Position numbers and translations under genes: made by a program
Assembly: GCF_040676675.1 (NCBI RefSeq)
Contig: NZ_JBFAPK010000018.1
Span: forward strand, 62,001-126,000
Source of the DNA: JBFAPK01 sp040676675
GTDB taxonomy: Bacteria > Actinomycetota > Actinomycetes > Mycobacteriales > Micromonosporaceae
DNA length: 64,000 nt
Direction of reading: 5' to 3'
In this document: positions 51,873-60,863 of the stretch, piece after piece
Numbering within the stretch: position 1 is the stretch's first letter
Layout: each line of letters opens with the position of its first letter
Notes under the pieces: generated by a model
Told to the model about the DNA's origin: nothing
The model's input: only the letters and a program-made list of their open reading frames with translations
Database searches by the model: none

Positions 51873-52373
51873 TCAGCCGGAAAAGGGTTCGAAGCGGTCC
51901 ACCGTCACCTTGATGTCGGCGCCGCTGGGCGCGGTGTAGGTGACGGTCTGTCCGGACCGGGCCCCGAGGATCGCCTTGCCGAGCGCCGACTCCGGGCTGT
52001 AGACGGTCAGCTCGGTCGTCGAGGCGATCTCGCGCGAGCCGAGCAGGAAGGTCTCGGTGTCGCCCGGGTCGTCGTCGAAGTGGATCGTCACGACCGTGCC
52101 GGGGGCCACCGTGTCCGCCTTCGGCGCCTCGCCCACCTGGGCGGTACGCAGCAGCTCCTGGAGGTAACGGATGCGGGCCTCCGCCTTGCCCTGCTCCTCG
52201 CGGGCCGCGTGGTAGCCACCGTTCTCCCGTAGATCGCCCTCTTCGCGCCGCGCGTTGATCTCGGCGGCGATGGCCGGCCGAGCGGCGATCATTTCGTCGA
52301 GTTCGGCCTGTAGCCGGTCGTACGCCTCCTGGGACAGCCAGGTGGCGTTCGACTCGCGGTCGGTCGTGGACAC
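51873..52373 (-). CDS. greA: Transcription elongation factor GreA
   Basis: The 166-residue factor rescues backtracked RNA polymerase. The N-terminal coiled coil carries the acidic tip (EEGDLRENGGYHAAREEQG, about 43-61) and the C-terminal FKBP-like domain follows (SPESALGKAILGARSGQTV). GAGGAGA lies 7 bases before the GTG. Confidence 0.95.
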   Translation of the reverse strand: MSTTDRESNATWLSQEAYDRLQAELDEMIAARPAIAAEINARREEGDLRENGGYHAAREEQGKAEARIRYLQELLRTAQVGEAPKADTVAPGTVVTIHFDDDPGDTETFLLGSREIASTTELTVYSPESALGKAILGARSGQTVTYTAPSGADIKVTVDRFEPFSG

Positions 52374-52519
52374 AGACGATCTCCTCGCGTGGACGGGACG
52401 GACAGACCTCCGGGCGAACCGGGGTACGAATTACCAAGTTACCAGTGCCGTACCCGCCGGGCGCCCGATGATTTCTTGTCGGGCTGTTTGCCGGCCGGAC
52501 ACCCGCCGGCCCTCCGTCG

Positions 52520-52936
52520 TCAACCAGCGGCGACGCAGCGGACGACCTCGCCGACGAACGGGCGGGCCGTGGTGGCGAGCCGGTGCCGCACGGTGATCTG
52601 TGTCTCGCCGGGGTCCGCGGTCGCCGTGACCTGCTCGCGCCCCACCTCGGCGCCGTCGCGGGCGCGGGCCCGCACCACGCAGGTCGTGCCGCCGCCGGCC
52701 GGTACGGTCACCCGGAAGTCGATCACGATCTGCCGGTCGGTGATCTCCGTGTAGGTGATCACCTGGGCGTCGTACGTGGGGTCGCCGTACCGCCGGTACA
52801 GCTGTGCCGCCACCGCGGCCATCACCACCAGCAACAGCACGACCAGCAGACCCGCCAGCCACGGGCGGCGTCGCCGCTCGGCCCGCCGCCGCCCGTAGCG
52901 CCCCGGCGGAAACGTCGGGGTACGGGGGGTGGGCAT
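52520..52936 (-). CDS. DUF4307 membrane protein
   Basis: The 138-residue protein has an Arg-rich cytoplasmic N terminus, one span (about 27-46) and a beta-rich outer domain with two cysteines (TTCVVRAR, VVRCVAAG). It matches DUF4307, regularly found divergent from mca in actinobacteria. The function is unknown. Confidence 0.85.
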   Translation of the reverse strand: MPTPRTPTFPPGRYGRRRAERRRRPWLAGLLVVLLLVVMAAVAAQLYRRYGDPTYDAQVITYTEITDRQIVIDFRVTVPAGGGTTCVVRARARDGAEVGREQVTATADPGETQITVRHRLATTARPFVGEVVRCVAAG

Positions 52937-53051
52937 GGTGTGCGTTCCGGTCACCGGAGGTAATCTCCTGCGGTTGTTGTCGGGGGCATCGGCAAGAATG
53001 ACAGGGTCCATCCTCTCACCGCCGATGGACACGAACGAGGGGGCACCGAAG

Positions 53052-53933
53052 TTGGCAGAGCAACTCCGTCTGATGGCGGTACACGCCCACCCGGACGACG
53101 AGTCCAGCAAGGGCGCCGCGACCATGGCGAAGTACGTCGCCGAGGGGGCGCAGGTGCTGGTCGCGACGTGCACCGGCGGTGAACGCGGCAGCGTGCTGAA
53201 CCCGAAGCTCGACCGCCCGGACGTCTGGGCGAACATCGCGGAGATCCGCCGCGCGGAGATGGACGCGGCGCGGGCGATCCTCGGCGTCGAGCAGGCGTGG
53301 CTCGGCTTCGTCGACTCCGGCCTGCCCGAGGGCGACCCGCTCCCGCCGCTGCCGGAGGGCTGCTTCGCGCTGCAGGACCTGGAGGTCGCGACCGGGCCGC
53401 TGGTACGGCTGATGCGCGAGTTCCGCCCGCACGTGGTGACCACCTATCCCGAGGACGGCGGCTACCCGCACCCCGACCACATCATGTGCCACAAGGTCGC
53501 GGTGGCGGCCTTCGAGGCGGCCGGTGACCCCGAGCGGTACCCGGAGTTGGGTGAGCCGTGGCAGCCGCTCAAGCTCTACTACGACATCGGCTTCTCCAAG
53601 GCCAAGATCTTGGCGCTGCACGAGACGGTCCTGGCCGCCGGGCTGGAGTCGCCGTACAACGAGTGGCTGGATCGGTGGGACGAGCGGCCGGACAAGGGCC
53701 CGCGGATCACCACCCGGATCGAGTGCGCCGAGTACTTCCCGGTACGCGACGACGCGCTGCGCGCGCACGCCACCCAGGTCGACCCCGACGGCTTCTGGTT
53801 CCACGTACCCATGGAGATCCAGCGGCGGGCCTGGCCGACCGAGGACTTCGAGCTGGCCCGGTCGTTGGTGGAGAGCCCGCTGCCCGAGTCGGACCTCTTT
53901 GCCGGGATTCGGGAGACCGCCCATGCCCGCTGA
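53052..53933 (+). CDS. mca: Mycothiol S-conjugate amidase
   Basis: The 293-residue zinc amidase cleaves mycothiol conjugates so the mercapturic acid can be exported. It shows MAVHAHPDDESSKGAATMAKY-type zinc motif (given in parts: HAHPDDE, then SSKGAATM) and YPHPDHIMCHKVA. It is Mca rather than MshB by these segments. The TTG at 53052 is chosen because GAGGGGG lies 8 bases before it and family members begin at this point; an ATG at 53025 has no ribosome-binding site. Confidence 0.92.
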   Translation: MAEQLRLMAVHAHPDDESSKGAATMAKYVAEGAQVLVATCTGGERGSVLNPKLDRPDVWANIAEIRRAEMDAARAILGVEQAWLGFVDSGLPEGDPLPPLPEGCFALQDLEVATGPLVRLMREFRPHVVTTYPEDGGYPHPDHIMCHKVAVAAFEAAGDPERYPELGEPWQPLKLYYDIGFSKAKILALHETVLAAGLESPYNEWLDRWDERPDKGPRITTRIECAEYFPVRDDALRAHATQVDPDGFWFHVPMEIQRRAWPTEDFELARSLVESPLPESDLFAGIRETAHAR

Positions 53934-53984
53934 CGCGCGCGGGGCGTACGGTGGAGGCACGCCGTACACCGGAGGATCACACTC

Positions 53985-54290
53985 ATGCTGACCGCTGCGC
54001 GGGTGCTCGCGGAGAACAACTTCGGGGACACCAGGACCGGCGGCCTGGCCGGACCGATGGGCCTCTTCCTCATCGTGGTGCTGGCCGTCGCCACGGTTTT
54101 CCTCATCCGTAACATGAACTCCCGGCTGCGCCGGCTGCCCGACCGCTTTCCGGGGCAGCCGGGCGTCGGCGACGCGGAGCGGGCCGAGGCGGTAGTCCTC
54201 GATCTGACACAGACGGTTGGGACCGAGGAATCTAGTGGGAGCGCTCCCAGTGCCGTTCACCAGGACATCAACCGGCAGTCGGCACCATGA
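53985..54290 (+). CDS. Small membrane protein downstream of mca
   Basis: The 101-residue protein has one span (about 24-44, MGLFLIVVLAVATVFLI) followed by a basic segment NMNSRLRRLPDRF and an acidic tail. It is commonly found after mca in actinobacteria; function unknown. GGAGG precedes the ATG. Confidence 0.78.
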   Translation: MLTAARVLAENNFGDTRTGGLAGPMGLFLIVVLAVATVFLIRNMNSRLRRLPDRFPGQPGVGDAERAEAVVLDLTQTVGTEESSGSAPSAVHQDINRQSAP

Positions 54291-54478
54291 TCCGGGCTAA
54301 AGGCCGTCAGCTACCCCTGTTGCGCCCAACCGGTTTGGCTTAGCCTTCCGCCGGGGGACCAAAAGTCCCCGCTCCGTGCGCGGAAGGGGGCGCCGATGAC
54401 CGTCACACGACCGGACGCCCAGCGTTTCGCCCGTCGCGGACCCGCCGCCGGCGGTCGTACCTCCGCCGGAGGAGATCC

Positions 54479-57052
54479 GTGACCTCCGGTCGGCAGACCG
54501 GCGGATCGGTCGACGGGACGGCCGCTTCCGGATCGGCGCGCCGGCAGCCGGTGGTACTCACCGTGGCGGTGCTCGGCCTGGCACTCGCCGCGATCCTCGC
54601 CGGTCTGGCCCTCCCGACCGTCGCCCTGCCGCCCGACGACCCGCTGCCACCGCTGGCCCGCTTCGGCGCCGCCGCCGGACTCGCCGCGCTGGCCCACCTC
54701 GCCCGGCTCCGCTTCCGGGTCGGCTCCGGCATCGTCAACGTGAGCTGGGGCGAGGCCGCCTTCGTCATCGGGCTCTACCTGGCCCCGGCCGGCTGGCTGC
54801 CGGCGGCCGTCTTCCTCGGCGGCGCCCTCGCCTGGGGGCTGCTCTCGGTCTTCAGCGAGCGACGCGGCGTACTCGACGTGGTCTACAACGCCGCCCTGCT
54901 CACCGTCGCGGTCGCCGTCGCGACCTCCGTCGTGGTGCCGCTCAGCCGGCCGTTCGACGCCGCACCCACGCCCGTGCTCGCGGGCGCGCTGGTGCTCGGC
55001 TCGCTGGCCTACCTGCTCGTGACGGTGGGGCTCACCGCGCTCACGCTGTCGCTGCGGCACGGCCTGCCGCTGGGCCCGCTGCTGCTCCGGACCGTACGCG
55101 GCAAGCTGCTGATGTTCGTCGGCAACGTGCTCGTGGGCCTGGTCACCGTCACCATGCTCGGCCTCGACCCGCGCTGGCTGCTCCTGCTGCCGCCCGCGCT
55201 CTGGCTGTTGCAGCAGACCTACAGCCACCGGCTGCGCGCCGACGACGAGCGGCGCACCTGGCGGGCCTTCGCCGAGGCGACCCGGGCGCTCAACCAGCTC
55301 GACGAGCGGAGCGTGGCCACCGCCGGGGTCGGCGGGGCGCGGACGCTCTTCCGCGCGGAGTCCGTCGAGGTCGACGTGGTGCGCCCGGACGGCCGGCGAC
55401 GGCGCTACCGGGGCGACGCGACCGGCGAGGTGACCGAGCGGGATCTGCCGCCGCACCCCGAGCCCGCGCCGGAGCCGGACGGTACCGAGAACGAGCTGAG
55501 CCGCTCCCTGATGGTGGGGGCCGCGCACGTCGGGGAGCTGCGGGTGCGCTTCCCGCGCACCGCCCAGCCGGGCGAGCGGGAGCACGACGCGCTCTCCGCG
55601 TTCGGCGACGCGCTCGGCGCCGCGCTGCACGACGCCGCCACCCACCAGGAACTGCGCATCGTCACGGCCCGCTCGTCGTACGAGGCGGTGCACGACCCGC
55701 TGACCAACCTGGTCAACCGGGCGGCGATGCTCAGCAAGGGCGACCACGCGCTGCACCAGCTCGGGCACGACCACCCCGTGGCGCTGCTGCTGCTCGACCT
55801 CAACCACTTCAAAGAGGTCAACGACACGCTGGGCCACGCCGCCGGCGACGAGCTGTTACAGATCACCGCGGCCCGGCTCGGGGCGCTGGCCCGCCCGGAC
55901 GAGCTGCTCGGCCGGCTCGGCGGCGACGAGTTCGCCCTGCTCATGACGTCCGTACCGGTGCTCGGCGAGTCGGCCGTGCCCGGCGAGCGGCCACCGCCGC
56001 TGCCGCACGCGCTGCGCCGGGCCCGCGAGATCGTCGACCGGCTCGCCGCCCCCGCCGAGGTGGCCGGCGTCCGGATGTCGGTCGAGGTCTCCGTCGGCGT
56101 GGTGGTCGCGGGTGCCGGCACCGCCGACATGACCGAGCTGCTCCGCCGCGCCGACATCGCGATGTACCAGGCCAAGGAGGGCGGCGGCAGCGTCGCCGCG
56201 TACGACAGCGCCCGGGACGCCGCCAGCACCGACCAGCTCGCGCTCCTCGCCGAACTCCGCGAGGCGCTGGACGCCGACGACCAGCTCGTGCTGGCGTTGC
56301 AGCCCGCGGTCGACCTCGCCACCGGCGCGCCGACCGGGGTCGAGGCACTCATCCGCTGGCACCACCCGCGGCGCGGCTGGCTGACCCCGGCCGACTTCGT
56401 CCGGCCGATCGAGGGAAGCGAGCTGCTCGGCTCCTTCACCCGGTACGTGGTCGACAAGGCGCTCGCGGTGGCCGCCGAGTGGGCGCGGCACGGCCTCGAC
56501 GTACCGATCTCGATCAACCTCTCCGCGCGCAGCCTGCTCGACCCGCGCCTGCCGGCCGAGGTCGCGGAGTCCCTGCGCCGGCACCACGTACCGGCCGACC
56601 GGCTGGTACTGGAGATCACCGAGACGGTGGTGATGAGCGAGCTGGAGGTCATCGACGAGGTCCTCGCCGCGCTGCGGTCGCTCGGGGTGCAGCTCGCCGT
56701 CGACGACTTCGGTACCGGCTTCTCGTCGCTGACCTTCCTGACCCGGATCGCCGTCGACGAACTGAAGGTGGACCGCTCGTTCGTGATGCGGATGGCGGAC
56801 TCGCCCGAGGCGGCGGCGATCGTGCGCACCACCGTCGACCTGGGTCGGGAACTCGGCCTGCGGGTGGTGGCCGAGGGGGTGGAGACCGCCGACCAGCGCG
56901 CCGCGCTCGCCGAGCTGGGCTGTACCGCCGCCCAGGGGTACCACTTCTTCAAGCCGATGCCCTCGGACAAGATCGTCACCGTGCTGAGCGCGCTGTCGAA
57001 CTCCGCCCAGAGTGCCCGCATCCTCCCGCTCCGCGCCGACGGCGTCTCGTAG
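54479..57052 (+). CDS. Membrane GGDEF-EAL cyclic-di-GMP protein
   Basis: The 857-residue protein has seven or eight N-terminal spans (about 24-250), a linker of about 140 residues, GGDEF (intact, 481-485) and EAL (622-624) domains. The EAL site looks complete (EALIRW, DDFGTGFSS, KVDRSF). The inhibitory site 9 residues before GGDEF reads RPDE instead of RxxD. Both c-di-GMP synthesis and breakdown are possible. GGAGGAG precedes the GTG. Codon 460 (55856-55858) is TTA, so translation may need the bldA-type tRNA. A GGGGAC-CAAAA-GTCCCC hairpin lies at 54354-54370. Confidence 0.93.
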   Translation: MTSGRQTGGSVDGTAASGSARRQPVVLTVAVLGLALAAILAGLALPTVALPPDDPLPPLARFGAAAGLAALAHLARLRFRVGSGIVNVSWGEAAFVIGLYLAPAGWLPAAVFLGGALAWGLLSVFSERRGVLDVVYNAALLTVAVAVATSVVVPLSRPFDAAPTPVLAGALVLGSLAYLLVTVGLTALTLSLRHGLPLGPLLLRTVRGKLLMFVGNVLVGLVTVTMLGLDPRWLLLLPPALWLLQQTYSHRLRADDERRTWRAFAEATRALNQLDERSVATAGVGGARTLFRAESVEVDVVRPDGRRRRYRGDATGEVTERDLPPHPEPAPEPDGTENELSRSLMVGAAHVGELRVRFPRTAQPGEREHDALSAFGDALGAALHDAATHQELRIVTARSSYEAVHDPLTNLVNRAAMLSKGDHALHQLGHDHPVALLLLDLNHFKEVNDTLGHAAGDELLQITAARLGALARPDELLGRLGGDEFALLMTSVPVLGESAVPGERPPPLPHALRRAREIVDRLAAPAEVAGVRMSVEVSVGVVVAGAGTADMTELLRRADIAMYQAKEGGGSVAAYDSARDAASTDQLALLAELREALDADDQLVLALQPAVDLATGAPTGVEALIRWHHPRRGWLTPADFVRPIEGSELLGSFTRYVVDKALAVAAEWARHGLDVPISINLSARSLLDPRLPAEVAESLRRHHVPADRLVLEITETVVMSELEVIDEVLAALRSLGVQLAVDDFGTGFSSLTFLTRIAVDELKVDRSFVMRMADSPEAAAIVRTTVDLGRELGLRVVAEGVETADQRAALAELGCTAAQGYHFFKPMPSDKIVTVLSALSNSAQSARILPLRADGVS

Positions 57053-57249
57053 GCTCCGCACCCAATTTCACCGCGCCTGAGAAGTCCTCTTTGCCAATCT
57101 TTGGTGGGGATATCGGGCTGAAAAATCGGCGCCGCTTCACAGCGGATATCGAGTAGGGTGGTTCCGCCCGCCATCGCCTCTGCTGGTCTGCACCGACCCT
57201 AAATTCAGCGTGTATCCGGTGGCGTCCGAATACGGGGGAGTGGTTAACG

Positions 57250-59268
57250 ATGAATGAATTAAGTCGCCCGAGAAAATGGATGCATCGCCGTCCGGTGTCC
57301 GCCGTCGTCGTGTTGCTGGCGTCCGGGATCGCGACCGCCGTTCTTCCCGGCGCGTCCGCCCGGGCGTCGCTCGACGGCAGGGTGGACGACCCGGTCGTCG
57401 CGGTGTCGTCGATGTCGGACACGCTGCAGATGTTCGCCACCGGCGACGACGGCTCGCTGCACCAGAAGTCGTTCGTCGATGGCATCTGGTCGGGATGGGA
57501 GGACCTGGGTGGGGATTTGACCTCCGCACCCGCGACCGCCTCTCCGGCCGAGGACCGACTGGACGTCTTCGCCCGGAGCAAGAATTTCACCCTTGTACAA
57601 CGCACCTATTCCGGGGGCGTCTGGTCCAACTGGGTCGACCTGGGCGGATCGCTGACGTCCGCACCCACGGTCGTCTCCACCGGGGCGGGACGCCTCGACG
57701 TTTTCGCCCGCGGCGCGGGCAACGGTCTGATCCAACGGAGCTATTCGGGCGGGACCTGGTCGACCTGGGTGAACCTCGGCGGAGATCTCGCCTCCGCCCC
57801 GTCGGTCACCTCGTCGGCGGTCGGTCGTCTCGACGTACTCGCCCGAGGCGCGGACGACAGCCTGCTCTACCGCGCCCACGCGAACAACGCCTGGTCCGGG
57901 TGGACGTCGCTGTCCGGCCCCGTGACGTCGGCGCCGTCGGCGGTATCGAACGGGGTGGGACGGATCGACGTGGTCGCCCAGGGCCCGGGCAACGTGCTGC
58001 GACACCGGTACCTCTCCGGAGCCTGGTCGAACTGGTCGTCGCTCGCCATCGACGTCACGTCGGCCCCGACGGCGCGCACCAAGGGACCTGGCCTGCTGAC
58101 CATCTGGGCCCTGAACGGTGACGGAAACCTGTACCAGTACGACAAGAGCCTCACTGCGAAGCCGAGGGTCGGTCTCTTCGCACAGTTCTCCCCGCAGGTT
58201 CCGAAGCTGGCGACCAGTCGAACCGTCGCGCGGCAACAGCGCTCGAAGGGCGAGAGCAGCGGTCCGATCGACTACGCGTACGTCTCCGAGGGGCGGCTGG
58301 TCCAGGGGTACCAGAGCGATCCCTTCAACCCGCTCACTGTCCAGTGGCGGGAAGCGACCCTCGAAGCGAGGTTCGCCCGTACGCCGGAACTCGGCCAGGG
58401 TGACGATGACGCGGTCCGGCTCGCCGCCCTCGACACCGACGGCGACGTGCGGTTCGGGACGAGGTCCGCGCAGAACCCGTTGAACTGGCAGTGGGACGAC
58501 GCGGGCGGCTGGGCGAGTTCGACGAGCACCGGTCGGCTGCCCGACGGGCGCCTCGTGCTGTTCGCCGTCGACAGGTTCGGCCAGCTGTGGCACAAGCGCC
58601 AGGCGTCCTCCGGCGGGCCGTACCTGTCCTGGCAACGCCTCGACGGCATCCGGCTCGTGGCCAGCCCGAAGGCGATGACCGCGCTGCTGGACCTGCAGTT
58701 GTTCGCGACGGGTACCGACGGTCGGCTGCAGACCGCCAGCTACTCGGGTGGCGGTCTTCTCTCCGGGTGGACGGCGCTGAGCGAGCCCGGGCAGCTGGTC
58801 GGCGAGCCCTCCGTCATGGTGCTTCCCGGCTACCACTTCCGGGTCGTCGGTCGCGCTCCGGACGGCACCGTACTGACCAAGAAGCAGGATTACCTCGGGG
58901 CGTACCCGGCGGAGTGGACGGCCGTCGGCGGATTCGTCGCGGCCGGGCAACCCGCGGCGGTACTGAGCTGGGCGGGCTTCACCGTGTTCCTCGCCCGGGG
59001 CGCCGACGGCCAGATCTACAAGTCGGTCGAGACGGTTCCGGCGTCGGGGCAGTGGCGCCCGTGGGAGCCGGCGAGCGAGGGAATCCTGTCCGCGACCGAT
59101 CCGACCGGATTCGCGATCACCGAGCGGAGCGGTGAGTACGCGGCGTACGTCTTCCGTACCAGCGAGGACCGGTCCTTCCTGTTCATCGAGTCGCCGCAGC
59201 TGCGCGCATCCGCCCGGCAGGGCGGGCCGGTCTTCACCGGCAACCCGCTGCCCGCCCCGCCTCAGTAA
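57250..59268 (+). CDS. Secreted PLL-like beta-propeller protein
   Basis: The 672-residue exported protein has a signal peptide (hydrophobic part about 17-34, cleavage near ARA). Five clear repeats of about 47 residues (about 45-290) carry W-S-x-W, LGG, TSAP and RLDVFARG, the pattern of seven-bladed PLL-type lectins. A second, more divergent set of blades (about 345-620) follows. It could bind sugars. Codon 4 (57259-57261) is TTA, a position that gives strong bldA control in streptomycetes. GGGGGAG precedes the ATG. The 197-bp upstream gap is A/T-richer and holds GGATATCG twice. Confidence 0.82.
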   Translation: MNELSRPRKWMHRRPVSAVVVLLASGIATAVLPGASARASLDGRVDDPVVAVSSMSDTLQMFATGDDGSLHQKSFVDGIWSGWEDLGGDLTSAPATASPAEDRLDVFARSKNFTLVQRTYSGGVWSNWVDLGGSLTSAPTVVSTGAGRLDVFARGAGNGLIQRSYSGGTWSTWVNLGGDLASAPSVTSSAVGRLDVLARGADDSLLYRAHANNAWSGWTSLSGPVTSAPSAVSNGVGRIDVVAQGPGNVLRHRYLSGAWSNWSSLAIDVTSAPTARTKGPGLLTIWALNGDGNLYQYDKSLTAKPRVGLFAQFSPQVPKLATSRTVARQQRSKGESSGPIDYAYVSEGRLVQGYQSDPFNPLTVQWREATLEARFARTPELGQGDDDAVRLAALDTDGDVRFGTRSAQNPLNWQWDDAGGWASSTSTGRLPDGRLVLFAVDRFGQLWHKRQASSGGPYLSWQRLDGIRLVASPKAMTALLDLQLFATGTDGRLQTASYSGGGLLSGWTALSEPGQLVGEPSVMVLPGYHFRVVGRAPDGTVLTKKQDYLGAYPAEWTAVGGFVAAGQPAAVLSWAGFTVFLARGADGQIYKSVETVPASGQWRPWEPASEGILSATDPTGFAITERSGEYAAYVFRTSEDRSFLFIESPQLRASARQGGPVFTGNPLPAPPQ

Positions 59269-59280
59269 CGCGGCGGAGGA

Positions 59281-59351
59281 TCCGCGCAAATACAGAGAAT
59301 GAGGCCGTTCGGCGGCGCCGGATAGGCACTCTTTCTCTGTATTTGCGCGGA
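59281..59351. repeat. Palindrome family A, copy 3 (terminator position)
   Basis: TCCGCGCAAATACAGAGAA (59281-59299) pairs perfectly with 59333-59351 (19 bp) and continues with one mismatch. It lies 12 bp after the lectin stop, before the convergent tryptophanase gene. Confidence 0.85.
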
Positions 59352-59377
59352 CCATGGCGGCGCGGGTCCTGCTGGGG

Positions 59378-60823
59378 CTAGGCCCTCGCGGCCGGCTCGG
59401 GGAAGGAGACGGGCGGGGCGGGGGCCGACGCGGGCTGGGCCCAGCGCATCCGGGCGGTGAAGTGGCGCAGTACGGGCGGCTCGTACTCGAACTCGACGCC
59501 GCGCAGCTGGTCGATCCGGTTCGCCACGGAGATCAACGACTCGGCCACGTAGTCCATGTGGTTGTTCGTGTAGACCCGTCGCGGGATGGCCAGGCGCAGT
59601 AGCTCCAGTGGCGAGTGTTCCTGCTGGCCGGTGTGCGGGTCGCGGCCGTGCAGGAAGGATCCGATCTCGACGGCGCGCACCCCGGACTCCAGGTACAGGG
59701 CGCAGGCCAGCGCGTGGCCGGGGAACTGGTGCGGCGGGATGTGCGGGGCGAGGGCGCCCGCGTCGACGTAGACCGCGTGCCCGCCGGTGGGCTGCTGGAT
59801 CGGTACGCCGCCGGCGGCCAGCCGATCGCCGAGGTAGCGGACCTGGGCGATGCGCGCGTCGAGGTGCTCCTGCGCCATCCCCTCCTCCAGGCCGATCGCC
59901 ATCGCCTCCAGGTCGCGCCCGGCGAGCCCGCCGTAGGTGACGAACCCCTCCATCGCGATGCAGCGGGCCTGGACGGCCCGGTACAGCTCGCCGTCGGCCC
60001 GGAAGCAGCAGAGCCCGCCGATGTTGACCAGGCCGTCCTTCTTGTTGGACATCAGGAAGATGTCGGCGAGGCCGAACATCTCCCGGACGATCTCCGGGAT
60101 GCTCCGGTTGCGGTACCCGGGCTCGCGCTGCTGGATGAACCAGGCGTTCTCGGCGAACCGGGCGGCGTCGATGATCATCGGTACGCCGTACCGCTGGGCG
60201 ATGCCGGACACGGCCGCCAGGTTCGCCATCGAGACCGGCTGCCCGCCCACGCTGTTGCAGGTGATGGTGGCGATGATGCCGGCCACGTTCTCGGGCCCGT
60301 GCGCCCGGATGGTCGGCTCCAGCGTGGCCAGGTCGAAGTTGCCCTTCCAAGCGTCGTACCGGGCGGTGTCGGTGGCCGCCGGGGTCAGCACGTTCACCGC
60401 CCGCGCCCCGGCCAGTTCCGCGTGCGCCTTCGTGGTGTCGAAGTGGTAGTTCGAGATCAGCACCGGGCGCGGGCCGCGCACCCGCCGGACCAGCTCCGGG
60501 AAGAGGATCTGCTCCGACCCGCGTCCCTGGTGGGTGGGGATGGTGTGCGGGTAGCCGAAGACCCGCCGTACCGTCTCCGCCAGCCGCTCGTAGCTGCGGC
60601 TGCCCGCGTACCCCTCGTCGCCGGTCATCAGGCCGGCCCACTGGCGGTCGCTCATCGCCCCCGTGCCGCTGTCGGTCAGCAGGTCGACGTAGACGTCCGC
60701 GCTGCGCAGTCCGAACGGGTTCCAGCCCGCGGCGGCCAGGGCCGCGCGCCGCTGGGCCGCGTCGATGAGCCGGATCGGTTCCACCATCTTGATCCGGTAC
60801 GGCTCGGGCATGAGCTTGGTCAT
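59378..60823 (-). CDS. tnaA: Tryptophanase (tryptophan indole-lyase)
   Basis: The 481-residue PLP beta-eliminating lyase has the PLP lysine in MSNKKDGLVNIGG. Two regions separate it from the close relative tyrosine phenol-lyase: the C terminus reads VLRHFTAR (tryptophanase has His here, tyrosine phenol-lyase Phe), and AVEIGSFLHGRDP matches tryptophanase, where tyrosine phenol-lyase has MERGIVSAGR with its substrate-binding Arg. It should release indole, pyruvate and ammonia from tryptophan. Last gene of the conservon operon, 40 bp after the monooxygenase, with GGGAG before the ATG. Confidence 0.88.
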   Translation of the reverse strand: MTKLMPEPYRIKMVEPIRLIDAAQRRAALAAAGWNPFGLRSADVYVDLLTDSGTGAMSDRQWAGLMTGDEGYAGSRSYERLAETVRRVFGYPHTIPTHQGRGSEQILFPELVRRVRGPRPVLISNYHFDTTKAHAELAGARAVNVLTPAATDTARYDAWKGNFDLATLEPTIRAHGPENVAGIIATITCNSVGGQPVSMANLAAVSGIAQRYGVPMIIDAARFAENAWFIQQREPGYRNRSIPEIVREMFGLADIFLMSNKKDGLVNIGGLCCFRADGELYRAVQARCIAMEGFVTYGGLAGRDLEAMAIGLEEGMAQEHLDARIAQVRYLGDRLAAGGVPIQQPTGGHAVYVDAGALAPHIPPHQFPGHALACALYLESGVRAVEIGSFLHGRDPHTGQQEHSPLELLRLAIPRRVYTNNHMDYVAESLISVANRIDQLRGVEFEYEPPVLRHFTARMRWAQPASAPAPPVSFPEPAARA

Positions 60824-60863
60824 CCAGCTGCTCCCATTTCGACAGGGGCGGTGCGGGCGCGCG

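Noticed and set aside
54291..54400. Possible c-di-GMP (GEMM) riboswitch before the GGDEF-EAL gene
   Set aside because: A hairpin and a GCCGATG-like end are present, but the conserved GGGACGCAAAGCC core is missing.
59378..60823. Tyrosine phenol-lyase as identity of the beta-eliminating lyase
   Set aside because: The C-terminal His (LRHFTAR) and the EIGSFL segment match tryptophanase; tyrosine phenol-lyase has Phe and MERG there.
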